Made by a program: the position numbers and the translations under genes. This document shows, one piece after another, positions 17,764-27,755 of a DNA stretch of 64,000 nucleotides; positions within the stretch are counted from its first letter, which is position 1, and the number at the start of each line of letters is the position of its first letter. Source of the DNA: CAVSRC01 sp963785065 (GTDB taxonomy: Bacteria > Pseudomonadota > Alphaproteobacteria > Rhizobiales > Kaistiaceae); contig CAWATX010000003.1 in NCBI GenBank assembly GCA_963785065.1, positions 372,001 through 436,000 of the forward strand, read 5' to 3'. The notes under the pieces were generated by a model that was not told where the DNA came from, made no database searches, and saw nothing but the letters and a program-made list of their open reading frames with translations.

Positions 17764-18975
17764 ATGCAGGGCAAGATCACCAAGCGTGCTGTGGACGCCC
17801 TGCTGCCCGTCGATGGGCGTGAGGCCACCCTTTGGGATACCGAGGTCAAAGGGTTCGGCATCCGTATGAGGCCCGGCGGCGCCAAGAGCTACATCGTGCG
17901 CTACAGACCGGGGGGCGGCGGGCGGAGCGCTCCCTTGCGCACCCTGACCATTGGCTCTCACGGGTCGCCATGGACGCCCCATAGGGCGCGCGATGAGGCC
18001 AAGAGGGTGCTGGGGCAGGTTCAGCAGGGCAAGGACCCTGCGGCCGACCGCAGCGGCCGTCGTGAGGCACCAACCGTCAAAGAACTTGCGGATCGGTTTC
18101 TGGCTGAGCATGTCGATGCAAAGCGCAAAAGCCGCACCGCGGCCGAATACCGACGGCTGCTCGACAAGCTGATCCTTCCGGCGCTCGGCAACAAGAAGTT
18201 GTCGGATGTCAGCCGCAGCGACATTGCGAAACTGCATCATTCGCTTCGGGCTTCGCCCTATCAGGCGAACCGTGTCTTGGCTGTTCTGTCCAAGATGATG
18301 AATTTGGCCGAGCGCTGGGGTCTCCGGCCCGACGGCTCAAATCCGTGCCGTCATGTCGAAAAATTCAGAGAACTCAAGCGCGAGCGGATGCTGTCGCCCG
18401 ACGAGTTCGGCCGACTCGGGGACGCCCTCGCCAGATATAATGGCTCGCCGTATGCCGTGGCGGCGGTCAAGCTTCTGGTGTTCACAGGGGCCCGACTGTC
18501 CGAGGTTCTGGGCCTCCGGTGGGAGTGGATCGACTTCGCCGGTGGCGAAGCGCGACTTCCTGACAGCAAAAGCGGGGCAAAGACGGTCCACCTGCCGTCC
18601 CCTGCCCTCGCCGTGCTCTCCGGCTTACCCCGAACCGAGGGCAACCCGCACGTTATCGTTGGCGGTGTCAAAGGCACCGCGCTGGTCAACCTTGAAAAGC
18701 CATGGCGACAAATCCGCAAGATGGCGGGGCTGGACAATCTGCGCCTCCACGATCTCCGCCACGGCTTTGCGAGCGTCGCTGCCTCCGCCGGTATGGGCCT
18801 GCCAATTATCGGCAAGATGCTCGGGCATACCCAAGCAGCAACCACAGCCCGTTACGCCCATCTTGCAAGCGATCCAGTGAAGGCCGCGGCGGCGACCGTG
18901 GCGGGCAAGATAGACGACGCGATGAAGGCGACCATGCCCAAAGCAACTGCCGTCAAGCTGCGCGGGTTGCCATAG
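17764..18975 (+). CDS. int: Tyrosine recombinase/integrase of element 1
   Basis: A 403-residue integrase with an N-terminal arm-binding domain of the DUF4102 type (TKRAVDALLP, GFGIRMRPGG), a core-binding domain (about 104-190) and a catalytic domain with Arg244 (TGARLSE), His329/Arg332 (LHDLRHGF), His355 (LGH) and the nucleophile Tyr364 (ARYAHL). All catalytic residues are present. A strong ribosome-binding site (GGAAGGAGGAG) precedes the ATG. It should catalyse recombination between the tRNA-Lys 3' end and the element's att site. Confidence 0.93.
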   Translation: MQGKITKRAVDALLPVDGREATLWDTEVKGFGIRMRPGGAKSYIVRYRPGGGGRSAPLRTLTIGSHGSPWTPHRARDEAKRVLGQVQQGKDPAADRSGRREAPTVKELADRFLAEHVDAKRKSRTAAEYRRLLDKLILPALGNKKLSDVSRSDIAKLHHSLRASPYQANRVLAVLSKMMNLAERWGLRPDGSNPCRHVEKFRELKRERMLSPDEFGRLGDALARYNGSPYAVAAVKLLVFTGARLSEVLGLRWEWIDFAGGEARLPDSKSGAKTVHLPSPALAVLSGLPRTEGNPHVIVGGVKGTALVNLEKPWRQIRKMAGLDNLRLHDLRHGFASVAASAGMGLPIIGKMLGHTQAATTARYAHLASDPVKAAAATVAGKIDDAMKATMPKATAVKLRGLP

Positions 18976-18990
18976 ACGGCTTTGCTCTCT

Positions 18991-20199
18991 CTAAGCCACC
19001 GCGCTTCGATTGAGTGCATCGATGACATCGACCAGCCGAGCCGTTTTGGCTTCGCCAAAAATAGGCTCCGGGCCGGTTGGTGCGATATCGGCGAACGGAG
19101 GCTCATATAGCAGCCCAGGATCCATCGTGCCTTGGTCGGTCAGGTATTCGATGACCATGTTGACGAACGTGATCTGATCGGCGCTGGCGATGCCCTCCTT
19201 GAGGAACTCGCTGAACGCGGCGCTCACCGCCGCGCGGTCCAGCCCCACCAACGATCGCACGAACGTCCCGAAACCGTGGCTGGTTTGGCGCGCGCGTTCG
19301 ATGTCGCCGGCCTCTGCGACGCCAGCCTCCAACAACATCCGTTCGAGCTCCGAGATGTCGATCGGCGTAAGCGCCTTGCCCTGTCGCAGCTTGTGAAGGA
19401 CGATGTGGTCCTCGTTCGCCTTGAGGAAGTGCCGAGCCTTTGCCTTGAAGCGCGCAAAATCAGCCTCACCTACCTGTGGCAGGTCGATCTCCTGTCCGTC
19501 ACCGATCTCGTCGGCGAAGTTGGAATAGACGATCTTCTTCTTCGATCTCTCGATGTGCTGGATGAGGTTCCGAAGGCGGAGCCGCACCAGTTCGAGCAGC
19601 GGGACTGTGACACCCTCCCACCAATGATCGGATTGAATGTCATCGATGAGGTCAGCCTGGTCGGCAACGGAGGGAATGCCGGTCTGAGTCTCCAGTGCGG
19701 AGGCGATCTCGATTAGCTCCTTTCGTAGTTGATCAAACCGCTTTGATCCTTTGAGTAGCGCCAGTTCCAGCGAGAACATCAGAAGGTCGAAGCGTTTCGC
19801 GTCCTCCGTGCCGAGGGCCTTTTCCGACGGCAGCGGAGCGACGTCCTTGACCAGTTCCTCGCGAGCCTCGTCGTCGATCTTCTCCCACGCGGCATCATCG
19901 CGGTACTTCCCGACGACGCGCCGCTTGCGGCGAACGATGAAGTTGTCGAGGTTTAGCCCCGCCACCGTCTCCCGCAGCACCTTGATGGCGTCGGCGCGCA
20001 CCTCCTCCTCGGTGGGAAGTTGCGTCTCGCCATAGTCCGCTTGCGACGCATCACCAAAGCCTCCAGACTTCACGGCCTTCTCGTCGAGGGCCCGCGTGAG
20101 GTCGAGACGCGAGGCGAAAAGTCGTTCGGAGAGCGAGCGCGCCGTGGACGCCTCTTTCAGTTCCGGATTGGCGCCGAAAAATTCAACCGCCGCGGCCAT
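18991..20199 (-). pseudogene. hsdR: C-terminal remnant of a type I restriction endonuclease subunit (HsdR)
   Basis: About 400 residues match the C-terminal region of HsdR: GLNLDNFIVRRKRRVV, HKLRQGKALTPIDISELERM, FVRSLVGLDRAAV, and ITFVNMVIEYLTDQG then MDPGLLYEPPF. The nuclease and helicase parts (about 500-600 residues) are missing. The open frame continues upstream to 20604, but that part (upstream of about MAAAVEFFG) shows no HsdR similarity and looks like unrelated fused sequence. No hsdM or hsdS is present. It cannot act as a restriction enzyme; it records a former R-M locus in element 1. Confidence 0.75.
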
Positions 20200-20542
20200 C
20201 GTCTTCAAGGTCACATCCCCATACGCGCGGGTCTCCTGTCCACTGACCTTACCCAGTGGACACGGCCGACTGCGGCCCCTCCAGCGTTCAATAGAATGTT
20301 CGTTGATTTTCGGACGCTCCCGGTTCGCAAATCCCAGAGCCTCGTGGACATCACAAGCAAGGGCAAGACGAGCTACGTCCGGGTCCCCCCCTATGCTCGA
20401 CCCACGGGTCTCGTAAAGACCGAGAAATGTGAAGTTGTACCCTTGATAGGGTTGGAATTGTACGTCCCCCCTGCGGGCACCCGAATGGCTCGCACGGACA
20501 CTCAAGCCAGCTCGCTCTTGGCTGATGCATTCGGACGAAACG
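20200..20542. other. About 340 bases without a supported gene
   Basis: An open minus-strand frame continuous with the hsdR remnant crosses this stretch, but its translation matches no family I recognise and it lies exactly where hsdR is broken. I see no RNA gene, terminator or repeat here. Confidence 0.4.
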
Positions 20543-21025
20543 TCACTTGCAGCGTCGGCCGCCGTTCCGGGAGTAGTAGCCACCGGAGAAGCGGACCCAA
20601 TCACAAGCCAAACCGCGTTGGACCAAAGAGTCGCCCATGTCTATGTCGCCAACGAAGCATTGAGCGACGATCCGGTCGCCGTTGGTCGGCTTTGACCGGC
20701 CATCGCAAACCGTACCGTTGCCTACCTGCACGCACCGCACAGTTTTGCCACTCACCAATGCCGTCAAGGCGGCTGTTGCCTCGCTGGCCCCCACCTGTCC
20801 TCTCTCTGGCGCGTTGATGCCGCAGGTCCGAACCTTCGTGTTTCCGATCCAGAATGTATCGCCGTCAACGACGCGGGTCACCGCACCGATGATGTCGGCC
20901 GAGGCTCTAATCGCCACCGGATGAAACTTCAGTGGCAGGTCAAACCGGCCCGCTGCGGCGGCATCGGCGATGCCCCGCCGGGACGGCTCGACCTCGGAAA
21001 GGACCCTGACCCTGGCGATGGACAT
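20543..21025 (-). CDS. Staphylococcal nuclease-like (SNase/thermonuclease) protein
   Basis: About 160 residues. The core GAVTRVVDGDTFWIGNTKVR, then CGINAPERGQ, is the SNase signature: Asp of VDGDT plus the Arg-Glu region used for Ca2+-dependent phosphodiester cleavage. The later part (GDIDMGDSLVQRGLACDWV, Gly-Tyr-Tyr) also fits. No signal peptide is obvious. The start is taken at MSIARV (21025); TTG at 21052 is in frame too. Such nucleases are common on plasmids and islands and may act in element transfer or in degrading foreign DNA; the role here is unknown. Confidence 0.75.
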   Translation of the reverse strand: MSIARVRVLSEVEPSRRGIADAAAAGRFDLPLKFHPVAIRASADIIGAVTRVVDGDTFWIGNTKVRTCGINAPERGQVGASEATAALTALVSGKTVRCVQVGNGTVCDGRSKPTNGDRIVAQCFVGDIDMGDSLVQRGLACDWVRFSGGYYSRNGGRRCK

Positions 21026-21175
21026 CAAGACGACCTTGACAGCAGACTGCAATTAACGGGCGATGGACATGTGGGGCGGCCCAACGATCGTCTTGTCTGC
21101 GGGCTACGGCCCCGGCGCCGCAATCGTAAGGATTTCGGCGGCAGAGCGCGTTCGCTCTCTAGCTCACGCGAAATC

Positions 21176-23029
21176 CTAGCCGTTCATGACGGCAGTTCGG
21201 GCTATCTGTTCCGTCAGCGCCGCAATCTCGCCCAGATCGACGACGCGGCGATCCGCATCCTCGTCCGTCATCTGCGCCATCATGCGCTCAAGAGCCGACA
21301 AAAGTGCGGCATCCTCGCTTGCGTCGAAGACCCGGCGCCACAACCCGCGGCGCAGCATTGGACCCACCATCTCGAACATGATCTTTCCGAGTGCGTAGAC
21401 ATCTTCCCTGCCGAACCATTCGTCGCGCCACTCGCCAGCCTTCTGTTCCCGCGGCGCATAGTTTTCCGTCCACGCGGCCCAAGTCTGATCGACAAGGCCC
21501 TTTAGTTGCGACAGTCCGAGATCTATGAGGACCGGCTGGAAGCCGTTCTTGAGAACGATGTTGCTCGGTTTGAGATCGCGATGTGCCAACCCCGAATCGT
21601 GCAGCGACTTCACCACATGAGCGAGCACGCCGGCGATTTCCAGGCGTCGCCCGGGGCCGAGTGTGTCTCCGGCTAGCGCCTGCGCCAACGTCGATCCCGG
21701 AATGAAATCCTGAACAAGCGTGATCCTTGCCCGGTCGTCGATGTTGAGATAGCGGGTCTGCGCAACGAAGGCGCTTTGGTACCGGGCGGCGGAACGCACT
21801 TCGTTGCGGATCGTATCGAGCATCGTGGTGATCGCTTTCGCCCCCGCCTGTGGATTGCGCCGGAACCGCTTGATCGCCACTTCCGCCCCGGTGTCGCTGT
21901 CGATCGCGCGCTGGACGGTGCCGAAGCCACCGGAGCCGAGCGTCTCCAACACCAGAAAGCGCGGCCGCCGGCTGTCGTGCTCGCCGATGCGGTCAGCCGT
22001 CGCCAGCTCGACGAGCAGCTCATTTCGCCAGTGTAGAAACGCGGCTGTGCGGATTTGATCCCCGAGTGCCGGAAGCCTGCGCGTATCTGCTCTTCTCAAC
22101 GCTTCGATCACGACGCGCTCGGCCTCGCTCCGGCGGCCCAGGTCGAACAGCATCTCGATGAGCAGCGCGCGCGTACGAAATTCATGGCGCGGCAGGTCCT
22201 GCTCAACGAATCGGTCAAGCGCCTTCTCGAGCGAAGCAACCGCGCTTTGCAGATCGTCGCGACGCGCCAGAAGACCTTCAAGTGTCGCAAACTCAGCTGC
22301 TTCATAAGAATCGGGGTCGTGACCCAGCGATTCTTTTGCCGATGCCAGCGAAGCATCTGCCTCGTCATAGCGGCCAAGCTCAAAAAGACAACGCACTTCC
22401 AGCAAGCGCAGAACAAACCTGTCACGGGCGACGAGCACGAACCGTGCGAAGGTAGCGCCAGCTGCGTCGAGGCATTCGCGGAATCTGCCGAGGCCGGCCA
22501 GCGCCTCGCAACGGTTCACAGGAACGCGCGAGCAATCGCGGTCGCTAAGATGCTCGGCGAAGTTGCCCTCGGGGTCGAGAAGCTCATCCAACACCCATAA
22601 AGCAGCCTCGTACCGTCCGCTCTCGAGACACAGCTGGCCGTACAGGACGATAGCTTCAGTCTCATCCCGTCGGCTGCCGATCTTCTCCGCTTCGATAACT
22701 GCCCGCAGAATTTCATGTGCTGCGGGAATCGTGTCTCCTCGCCAAACGTAAACGCGGGCAATCTCGCGAGAGACCGCAGTAGCAAATTGGCAGGCGTGCA
22801 GCGCCTGCGCGATCTGGCGCGCCTGCCCGAGCTGTCCGCGCGCCTCATCACGGAGTTCCACGCGGTTAAGGACGATTCCGCGGGCAATCGCATAGCGCAG
22901 GCCCCTTTCGCCTGTCTCCCCCGCAAGGCTCTTGTCGTCCTCGATCGATCTCATGATCGCCCAGGGGTCTTCCACCGCAGCGATGCGGCGCTCCAGCTCG
23001 GAAAGGCGATCCGATAACGGTTCAGCCAT
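21176..23029 (-). CDS. Ser/Thr protein kinase with N-terminal helical (TPR-like) repeats
   Basis: 617 residues. Residues 1-350 are alpha-helical repeats rich in Ala/Leu/Glu with TPR-like units (for example CEALAGLGRFRECLDAAG). Residues about 355-605 form a eukaryotic-type kinase: Gly loop GSGGFGTV (about 363), VAIKRF, catalytic HRDLKPSN (about 482), and metal-binding DLG (about 503) in place of DFG. It has no transmembrane segment, so it acts in the cytoplasm. It lies in the same element as an FHA-domain protease, which could read Thr phosphorylation made by this kinase (inference). Confidence 0.85.
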   Translation of the reverse strand: MAEPLSDRLSELERRIAAVEDPWAIMRSIEDDKSLAGETGERGLRYAIARGIVLNRVELRDEARGQLGQARQIAQALHACQFATAVSREIARVYVWRGDTIPAAHEILRAVIEAEKIGSRRDETEAIVLYGQLCLESGRYEAALWVLDELLDPEGNFAEHLSDRDCSRVPVNRCEALAGLGRFRECLDAAGATFARFVLVARDRFVLRLLEVRCLFELGRYDEADASLASAKESLGHDPDSYEAAEFATLEGLLARRDDLQSAVASLEKALDRFVEQDLPRHEFRTRALLIEMLFDLGRRSEAERVVIEALRRADTRRLPALGDQIRTAAFLHWRNELLVELATADRIGEHDSRRPRFLVLETLGSGGFGTVQRAIDSDTGAEVAIKRFRRNPQAGAKAITTMLDTIRNEVRSAARYQSAFVAQTRYLNIDDRARITLVQDFIPGSTLAQALAGDTLGPGRRLEIAGVLAHVVKSLHDSGLAHRDLKPSNIVLKNGFQPVLIDLGLSQLKGLVDQTWAAWTENYAPREQKAGEWRDEWFGREDVYALGKIMFEMVGPMLRRGLWRRVFDASEDAALLSALERMMAQMTDEDADRRVVDLGEIAALTEQIARTAVMNG

Positions 23030-23055
23030 AAGCTTAGCGTCCTTTCACTGGAGCG

Positions 23056-23220
23056 CGGCATTTAGTCTTGGCGAAGGCGCGGCTAGTTCGGAAGCCGGAC
23101 GCATTCTCCACCCCTACCAGGACGGCCGCCGCAATTAGCGGGCCAACGCCGGGGATGCTGGTCAGGCGGGGGCTGCCTCGTCGTTCTTGACGGTGGCGAA
23201 GATTGCCCTGTCGAGCTTTT
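23056..23220 (-). pseudogene. IS110-family transposase C-terminal remnant
   Basis: Minus-strand translation gives RLTSIPGVGPLIAAAVLVG, then VENASGFRTSRAF, the conserved C-terminal helix-hairpin region of IS110/IS116/IS902 transposases. Upstream KLDRAIFATVKNDEAA continues it in another frame. Ends and frame are lost, so it is an inactive fragment. Confidence 0.65.
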
Positions 23221-23275
23221 CGATTCGCGTCGTCGGTCGCGGCTTCAACGGCAAAACTCCGGTTTCAATCCTAGA

Positions 23276-23608
23276 TCAGCACGAACGACGACGGCAAAGC
23301 GCCAACTCGGCCGAGCACGCGGTAACTTCAGTCGTCGTGAACGCCGTGGAAAGGCAGTCTTGGTACTCGTCCGCGCAGGCATCACACGCATCGCCGCCAC
23401 CTCCGCCGGCGGGTTGTGCCACCGGAATGGGCCGCGATGTCATGTCTGGTGTTGACGGAGGAAGGCTCAAGATCGAAGCAAGAACTGATCGGGAAATCTG
23501 CGGCCTGCCATTTGGAGCAGTTTTCGCATCATTTGGGGCAGCTGACGAGAAGCCGACAATGAAGGCGACCAAGCATATCGACAGAACATTCCGCGTTTTG
23601 GCGAACAT
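23276..23608 (-). CDS. Small secreted Cys-rich protein of unknown function
   Basis: 110 residues. The start at 23608 is preceded by a G-rich site (AGGTGGGGGG). A signal peptide is likely (MFAKTRNVLSICLVAFIVGF then SSAAP). The mature part has a proline/glycine linker (AGGGGG) and a C-terminal half with six Cys spaced as pairs (DACDACADEYQDC, then ACSAELALC, then RRRSC), so disulfides are likely. I recognise no family. It lies between the kinase gene and the TIR-WD40 gene. Confidence 0.5.
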   Translation of the reverse strand: MFAKTRNVLSICLVAFIVGFSSAAPNDAKTAPNGRPQISRSVLASILSLPPSTPDMTSRPIPVAQPAGGGGGDACDACADEYQDCLSTAFTTTEVTACSAELALCRRRSC

Positions 23609-23638
23609 AGCGGCCCCCCACCTGAAATTCGAAGTCAC

Positions 23639-24318
23639 CGATCAGCATTAAACCTAGAGTTAGCAACCATAGTTGGCAACAGAAGATATCTCGCCGTGTC
23701 CATCGGCTGAGTTTTCGGACAGCGAGCGATTTAAGGCTCTGGCGCGTCTGATTGCCGATGTTCGGCGACCTGCCGACGATGCAGCAAGCGTCGATTGGCG
23801 ATAGTCAGTCGATGACGCTACCAAACGAATGGCGAAGGCCGTGCAAGCGAACCTTGGGGCCCCCCTCTACACGTCATGAGCCGATTCCAGGGATCGCGGG
23901 GCAAACCTTCCTAGATTATTAGTCTAGCGCTCACCGGCCAAGCAAGCTGCTAATTCAGCGGACACATTGTCGGCGGCAGCGAGCAACGCGATGGCGCAGC
24001 CAGCCCGCCATCATGACCGAGGGCGGAAAACGCCATTCGCCGGCGATCCAAACTTCGGCCTCAGTGCAGCAGCTATCGCCACGCCCGCGAGATTATCGAA
24101 GAATGGAGATCGACTATAATCTGAACCAACCACACACGAGCGTCGACGGGCTCGACCGCTGATTGCGGCGGCTCCGGTAAAAGACCGGTCCAACGTGCAT
24201 CTGGGCACGTATTAAAATGTCCGGGCGCCGCCGGCCAACAGCTCTTTCTGGTTGGACTCATTCTTATTGCGGAACGCTGAATGGCTATCTAGAGTATAAT
24301 TTCTGGGAGGGGTGAACC
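23639..24318. other. About 680 bases with no supported gene
   Basis: The stretch has stops in all frames and a more mixed base composition than its neighbours. It contains no RNA gene that I recognise. A TATAAT at 24295-24300 close to the next small ORF may be part of a promoter, though no good -35 lies at the right distance. Confidence 0.4.
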
Positions 24319-24438
24319 ATGAATAGCACTTCAATAAGCCTGCGTGCGGCGGCGTCGGCAGAATCGTGTCTGAGCCAGTCTATGAGTGAGAATCTCGAAA
24401 TGTTGCGGCTTGCAGGTCGCTATTACGTCAAAATGTAG
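24319..24438 (+). CDS. Small ORF (39 residues) upstream of the TIR-WD40 gene
   Basis: ATG at 24319 follows a good ribosome-binding site (GGGAGGGG, 24305-24312) and a TATAAT at 24295-24300. The peptide begins MNSTSISLRAAASAES and ends RYYVKM. It has no recognisable domain. It ends 64 bases before the TIR-WD40 start, so it could be a leader or a small partner of that gene. Support is the start context only. Confidence 0.4.
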   Translation: MNSTSISLRAAASAESCLSQSMSENLEMLRLAGRYYVKM

Positions 24439-24502
24439 CTCATCGCATTACTGCAATCAGCGCGACCACTGATCCGATTCAGGGCATCTCGGATAAGAAC
24501 CG

Positions 24503-27500
24503 ATGGATGACCGGCTTAGGCTGTTCATTTCCTATTCGCGTGCCGACATGACGGCCGCCGATGCTTTGGTCGACGAGCTTGAGAAGCAGGGCTTCCAAGC
24601 GCTGATCGACCGCCGTGATCTGCCGTATGGGGAGGAGTGGCAGATCGAACTCGGCGACTTCATACGCAGCAGCGATGCCGTTCTCTGGCTCGTTTCGCCG
24701 GATTCCGTGCACTCGAAGTGGTGTAATTGGGAACTCGGCGAGGTCGCCCGGCTGAACAAGCGGTTGATCCCGATTCGCATCCGCGAGGTGCAGGCAGAAG
24801 ACCTTCCCGAAGCTCTGGGCAAGGTCCATTTCCTTCCCGCTTCCGGGGTGTTCGATGCGTCCATCCACCTGCCAGCACTTGTTGACGCACTGAACCGGGA
24901 TAGCGCTTGGCTGAAAGATGCCACCCGCCTCGCCGACCGGGCGCGCCAGTGGATTGCCAAGGGCCGCGACACTGGTCTGTTGCTTCGCGGTGCGGCGCTG
25001 GCGGATGCCGAAGCATGGACCGTCAGGCACCGCGGCACATCGCCGCCGCCTGCGAGCGAAGTGCTCGAGCTGATTTTGGCAAGCCGGCGGGGACAGATCC
25101 GGCGCCAACAGGTCGCCGTCGCGCTGTCGCTGGCGGGCGCCGTGGTCGGGATCGGGCTTGCGGTCACCGCCGTCATCTTCGCGCGGCAGGCGCAGGAGCA
25201 GACCGCCGTTGCCCAGGCCAACGAGCGCCGCGCGGTCGAGCAGGAGCAGAAAGCCAAGACCGAACGGGACAATGTTCTGATCGGACGTTCCCGATTCCTC
25301 GCCGACCAGTCGCGCCAGAAGCTCGCTCAGGGTGATTCCACCGGCGCCGTGCTGACGGCCCTCGAGGCGCTGCCCGATCCCAACCATTGGGAAGATCGGT
25401 TTGCGACACCGGAGGCCGAGAAAAGCCTCCTCGCCGCTGTCTACCGCAACCGCGAGCTCTTCCGAACGCGCTTCGTAAAGCACAATCCGCCGACATCGAC
25501 CAAAGACGGGCTGATCGCACTAGCCGACGCATCGAGCGGAGCGGCGATCGTTCTATCCAGCGACACCGGGCGCGTTCGGTGGCGGCAGGATTCTCTGGAT
25601 GACCGACCGGTGGCGGTCGAAGGTTTTTCACCGCAAGGCGACGCCCTTATGACCATCGCCGGGAATGCGGTCAATCTGTGGGACCGTCGGCAGACAGTGA
25701 GCATTAAAGCGGCGTCTCCGCGACGCGCCGTCTTCTGCCCAGATTCTAGACGTATTGCCGTGGATCTATTCCACTTCGGAAGCGCCGAAAGGATAGAGAT
25801 TGTCGACACCGCCTCGCAGCGGCGCATCGCGACATTGGAGACCGACTTTCTAATCGGTGACTTTTTCTGTGATCCGCAGGGCGTGCACCTGATCCAGTAC
25901 GACCAGGGCAACGTCAACGTGTGGGACACCGAGAGCGGCCGCCACATCGGCGGCAAAAGATGTACGCCGCTGGACGGCGGCCCGAGGATCAGTGCCGACG
26001 GTCGCTACATTCTTTGCCCTGACATTCAAAGCGCTAGAGACCTGCTTCTCTGGGATGTGAAGACTGGTGTCACCAGCGTGCTGAAGGGCGGCGGCCGGTT
26101 AAGTGCCTGGTTATTCAGTCTTGACGGCTTAAGCGTTGTTGCCGGCGACGAAGATGGTTTGATCCAGATTTGGCGTACCAAGGATCGCCATCTCGTCGAG
26201 TCCATTAGAAATGGTGGCGGCGTAACCTCCCTGGACGTTCGGCAGCGGAAGGGTGGTCCGTTGAGCATCCTGGTTGGCAGCAGCGACGGGACAACTCGGA
26301 TATGGGACGCTGAAGGCGGCGTCCTGCTTGGCAACCTTCAGGGCCATTCGACTGCCATAGTTGCAGCCGAGTTTGCGCCGCTTGCCGACGACGACAGCGA
26401 GGCTGACAACGGCTTCAGCGATGCGCTGACGGCCGACAAGAACGGCGTCATTCGCGTATGGGACATTTCCGATCCCAATCAGCCGAAACAACGCTACCAG
26501 TTCAAGCTGGACGGCAGCCGGTTGACGTCGGCGAAATTCGTGGGGCGCGGGGTAATCGCTACCTCGAAGGAAAATATCGTCCAGATCTGGTCGCGGCGCG
26601 GGCGAGAAGAGAATTTGGGAGCACCGCCATTGGCTTACACCAGGGATGGTCGACGGATCGCGAGAGGAGACCTGCGAAAGGGCGTCATCGTCTCGGACCC
26701 GAAATCGGGCGACCAGCTATCGGTTCTGCCAATGGCATTTGCGGACCGCGTCGAACGGGCAGCTTTTGCGGCCGACGGGAGCAAGATGGTAACCGTCTCC
26801 CGTTCCAGGCGAGTCATATTCTGGGAGGTGGAGGGAGCTAAGGTTATCGCTTCCTTCCAGGGGCCTGACACGCAAGCGGACACCATCGCTGTCAGCGCCG
26901 ATGGCCGTTTCGTGGCAATACTTTTCGACGGCGTGGGGGTAAGGGTCTACGATTGGTCGGGTGGCGCAGTGGCCGATCTCGCGTCGCTCGGCACCGACGT
27001 TCGGAGCGTCGCACTCTCTCCCGACGGCGCCACGGCGGCGTTAGCCATACGCGGCGAGGAAATCTTGGCGCCGGCGGAGTTGATCCTGGCGGAGCTGCCC
27101 GGCGGCCGTCCAGCAGCAAGAATGAAGGGACCAGACCTTTTTTCCGATCTTGCGTTCAGTCCAGACGGGGCCGCGCTTTTCGCCAGCTCCAGTTCGTCAG
27201 CCGGGAGCATCATTCACCGCTGGGTACTCAAGACGCTGGAGCACTCCACGTCCGCACCTTTTCACCTGGACGGGTACCCTCCCTGGATCGCGGTTGATCC
27301 GGCCGGCACAAGACTCGTCTACGGCGATGCCATGTTCGACGCAACATCGCTCGAGCTGCTCTGGCTGGGCGATGAAAGCGACAGGCGTGCGATCGGTGCA
27401 GCACTAACCGACGTCGGTGCCATCTCGCTTGATTTCGGCAAACCGGTCGTCCAGCCCTTCTTCATCAATAGCAGGGACCTTGCCCTTTATGCGCGTGGGA

Positions 27501-27706
27501 CAGTCCCGGCGTGCCTTGCGCCGGACGAGCGCCGCCCGCCGCTCGATCCTGCCCCCCCAGATTGGTGCATCACGGGGTCAAGTGCAGTGGCGGAAGCCGA
27601 CCCGAAAAAATGGGTCCCGTTCTGGCCCTATCAGACCTCCGACTGGAAGGACTGGCTGATTGCCAAGCGTGCCGGGGGGAATCCAACGCGTCCGAGCGCG
27701 CCATGA
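24503..27706 (+). CDS. TIR domain - TM - WD40-like beta-propeller protein
   Basis: 1067 residues. A TIR domain (about 1-130) starts LRLFISYSRADM and keeps the putative catalytic Glu in WCNWEL. A single hydrophobic segment lies at about 203-226 (VALSLAGAVVGIGLAVTAVI). An Ala/Glu/Gln-rich helix follows, then FLADQSRQKLAQGDSTGAVL as often seen at the start of WD40 sensor regions. From about 300 to 1000 there are divergent WD-type repeats (LWDRRQTV, NVWDTESGRHIGG, IQIWRTKDRH, TRIWDAEGG). Unlike the two other TIR proteins here it lacks the STAND NTPase. It is likely a membrane-tethered sensor-effector; the ligand is unknown. Confidence 0.82.
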   Translation: MDDRLRLFISYSRADMTAADALVDELEKQGFQALIDRRDLPYGEEWQIELGDFIRSSDAVLWLVSPDSVHSKWCNWELGEVARLNKRLIPIRIREVQAEDLPEALGKVHFLPASGVFDASIHLPALVDALNRDSAWLKDATRLADRARQWIAKGRDTGLLLRGAALADAEAWTVRHRGTSPPPASEVLELILASRRGQIRRQQVAVALSLAGAVVGIGLAVTAVIFARQAQEQTAVAQANERRAVEQEQKAKTERDNVLIGRSRFLADQSRQKLAQGDSTGAVLTALEALPDPNHWEDRFATPEAEKSLLAAVYRNRELFRTRFVKHNPPTSTKDGLIALADASSGAAIVLSSDTGRVRWRQDSLDDRPVAVEGFSPQGDALMTIAGNAVNLWDRRQTVSIKAASPRRAVFCPDSRRIAVDLFHFGSAERIEIVDTASQRRIATLETDFLIGDFFCDPQGVHLIQYDQGNVNVWDTESGRHIGGKRCTPLDGGPRISADGRYILCPDIQSARDLLLWDVKTGVTSVLKGGGRLSAWLFSLDGLSVVAGDEDGLIQIWRTKDRHLVESIRNGGGVTSLDVRQRKGGPLSILVGSSDGTTRIWDAEGGVLLGNLQGHSTAIVAAEFAPLADDDSEADNGFSDALTADKNGVIRVWDISDPNQPKQRYQFKLDGSRLTSAKFVGRGVIATSKENIVQIWSRRGREENLGAPPLAYTRDGRRIARGDLRKGVIVSDPKSGDQLSVLPMAFADRVERAAFAADGSKMVTVSRSRRVIFWEVEGAKVIASFQGPDTQADTIAVSADGRFVAILFDGVGVRVYDWSGGAVADLASLGTDVRSVALSPDGATAALAIRGEEILAPAELILAELPGGRPAARMKGPDLFSDLAFSPDGAALFASSSSSAGSIIHRWVLKTLEHSTSAPFHLDGYPPWIAVDPAGTRLVYGDAMFDATSLELLWLGDESDRRAIGAALTDVGAISLDFGKPVVQPFFINSRDLALYARGTVPACLAPDERRPPLDPAPPDWCITGSSAVAEADPKKWVPFWPYQTSDWKDWLIAKRAGGNPTRPSAP

Positions 27707-27755
27707 CCAGCTCAATTCAACGGCTGCTATCGGATCCGCCATGCGCCGCGCTGCA

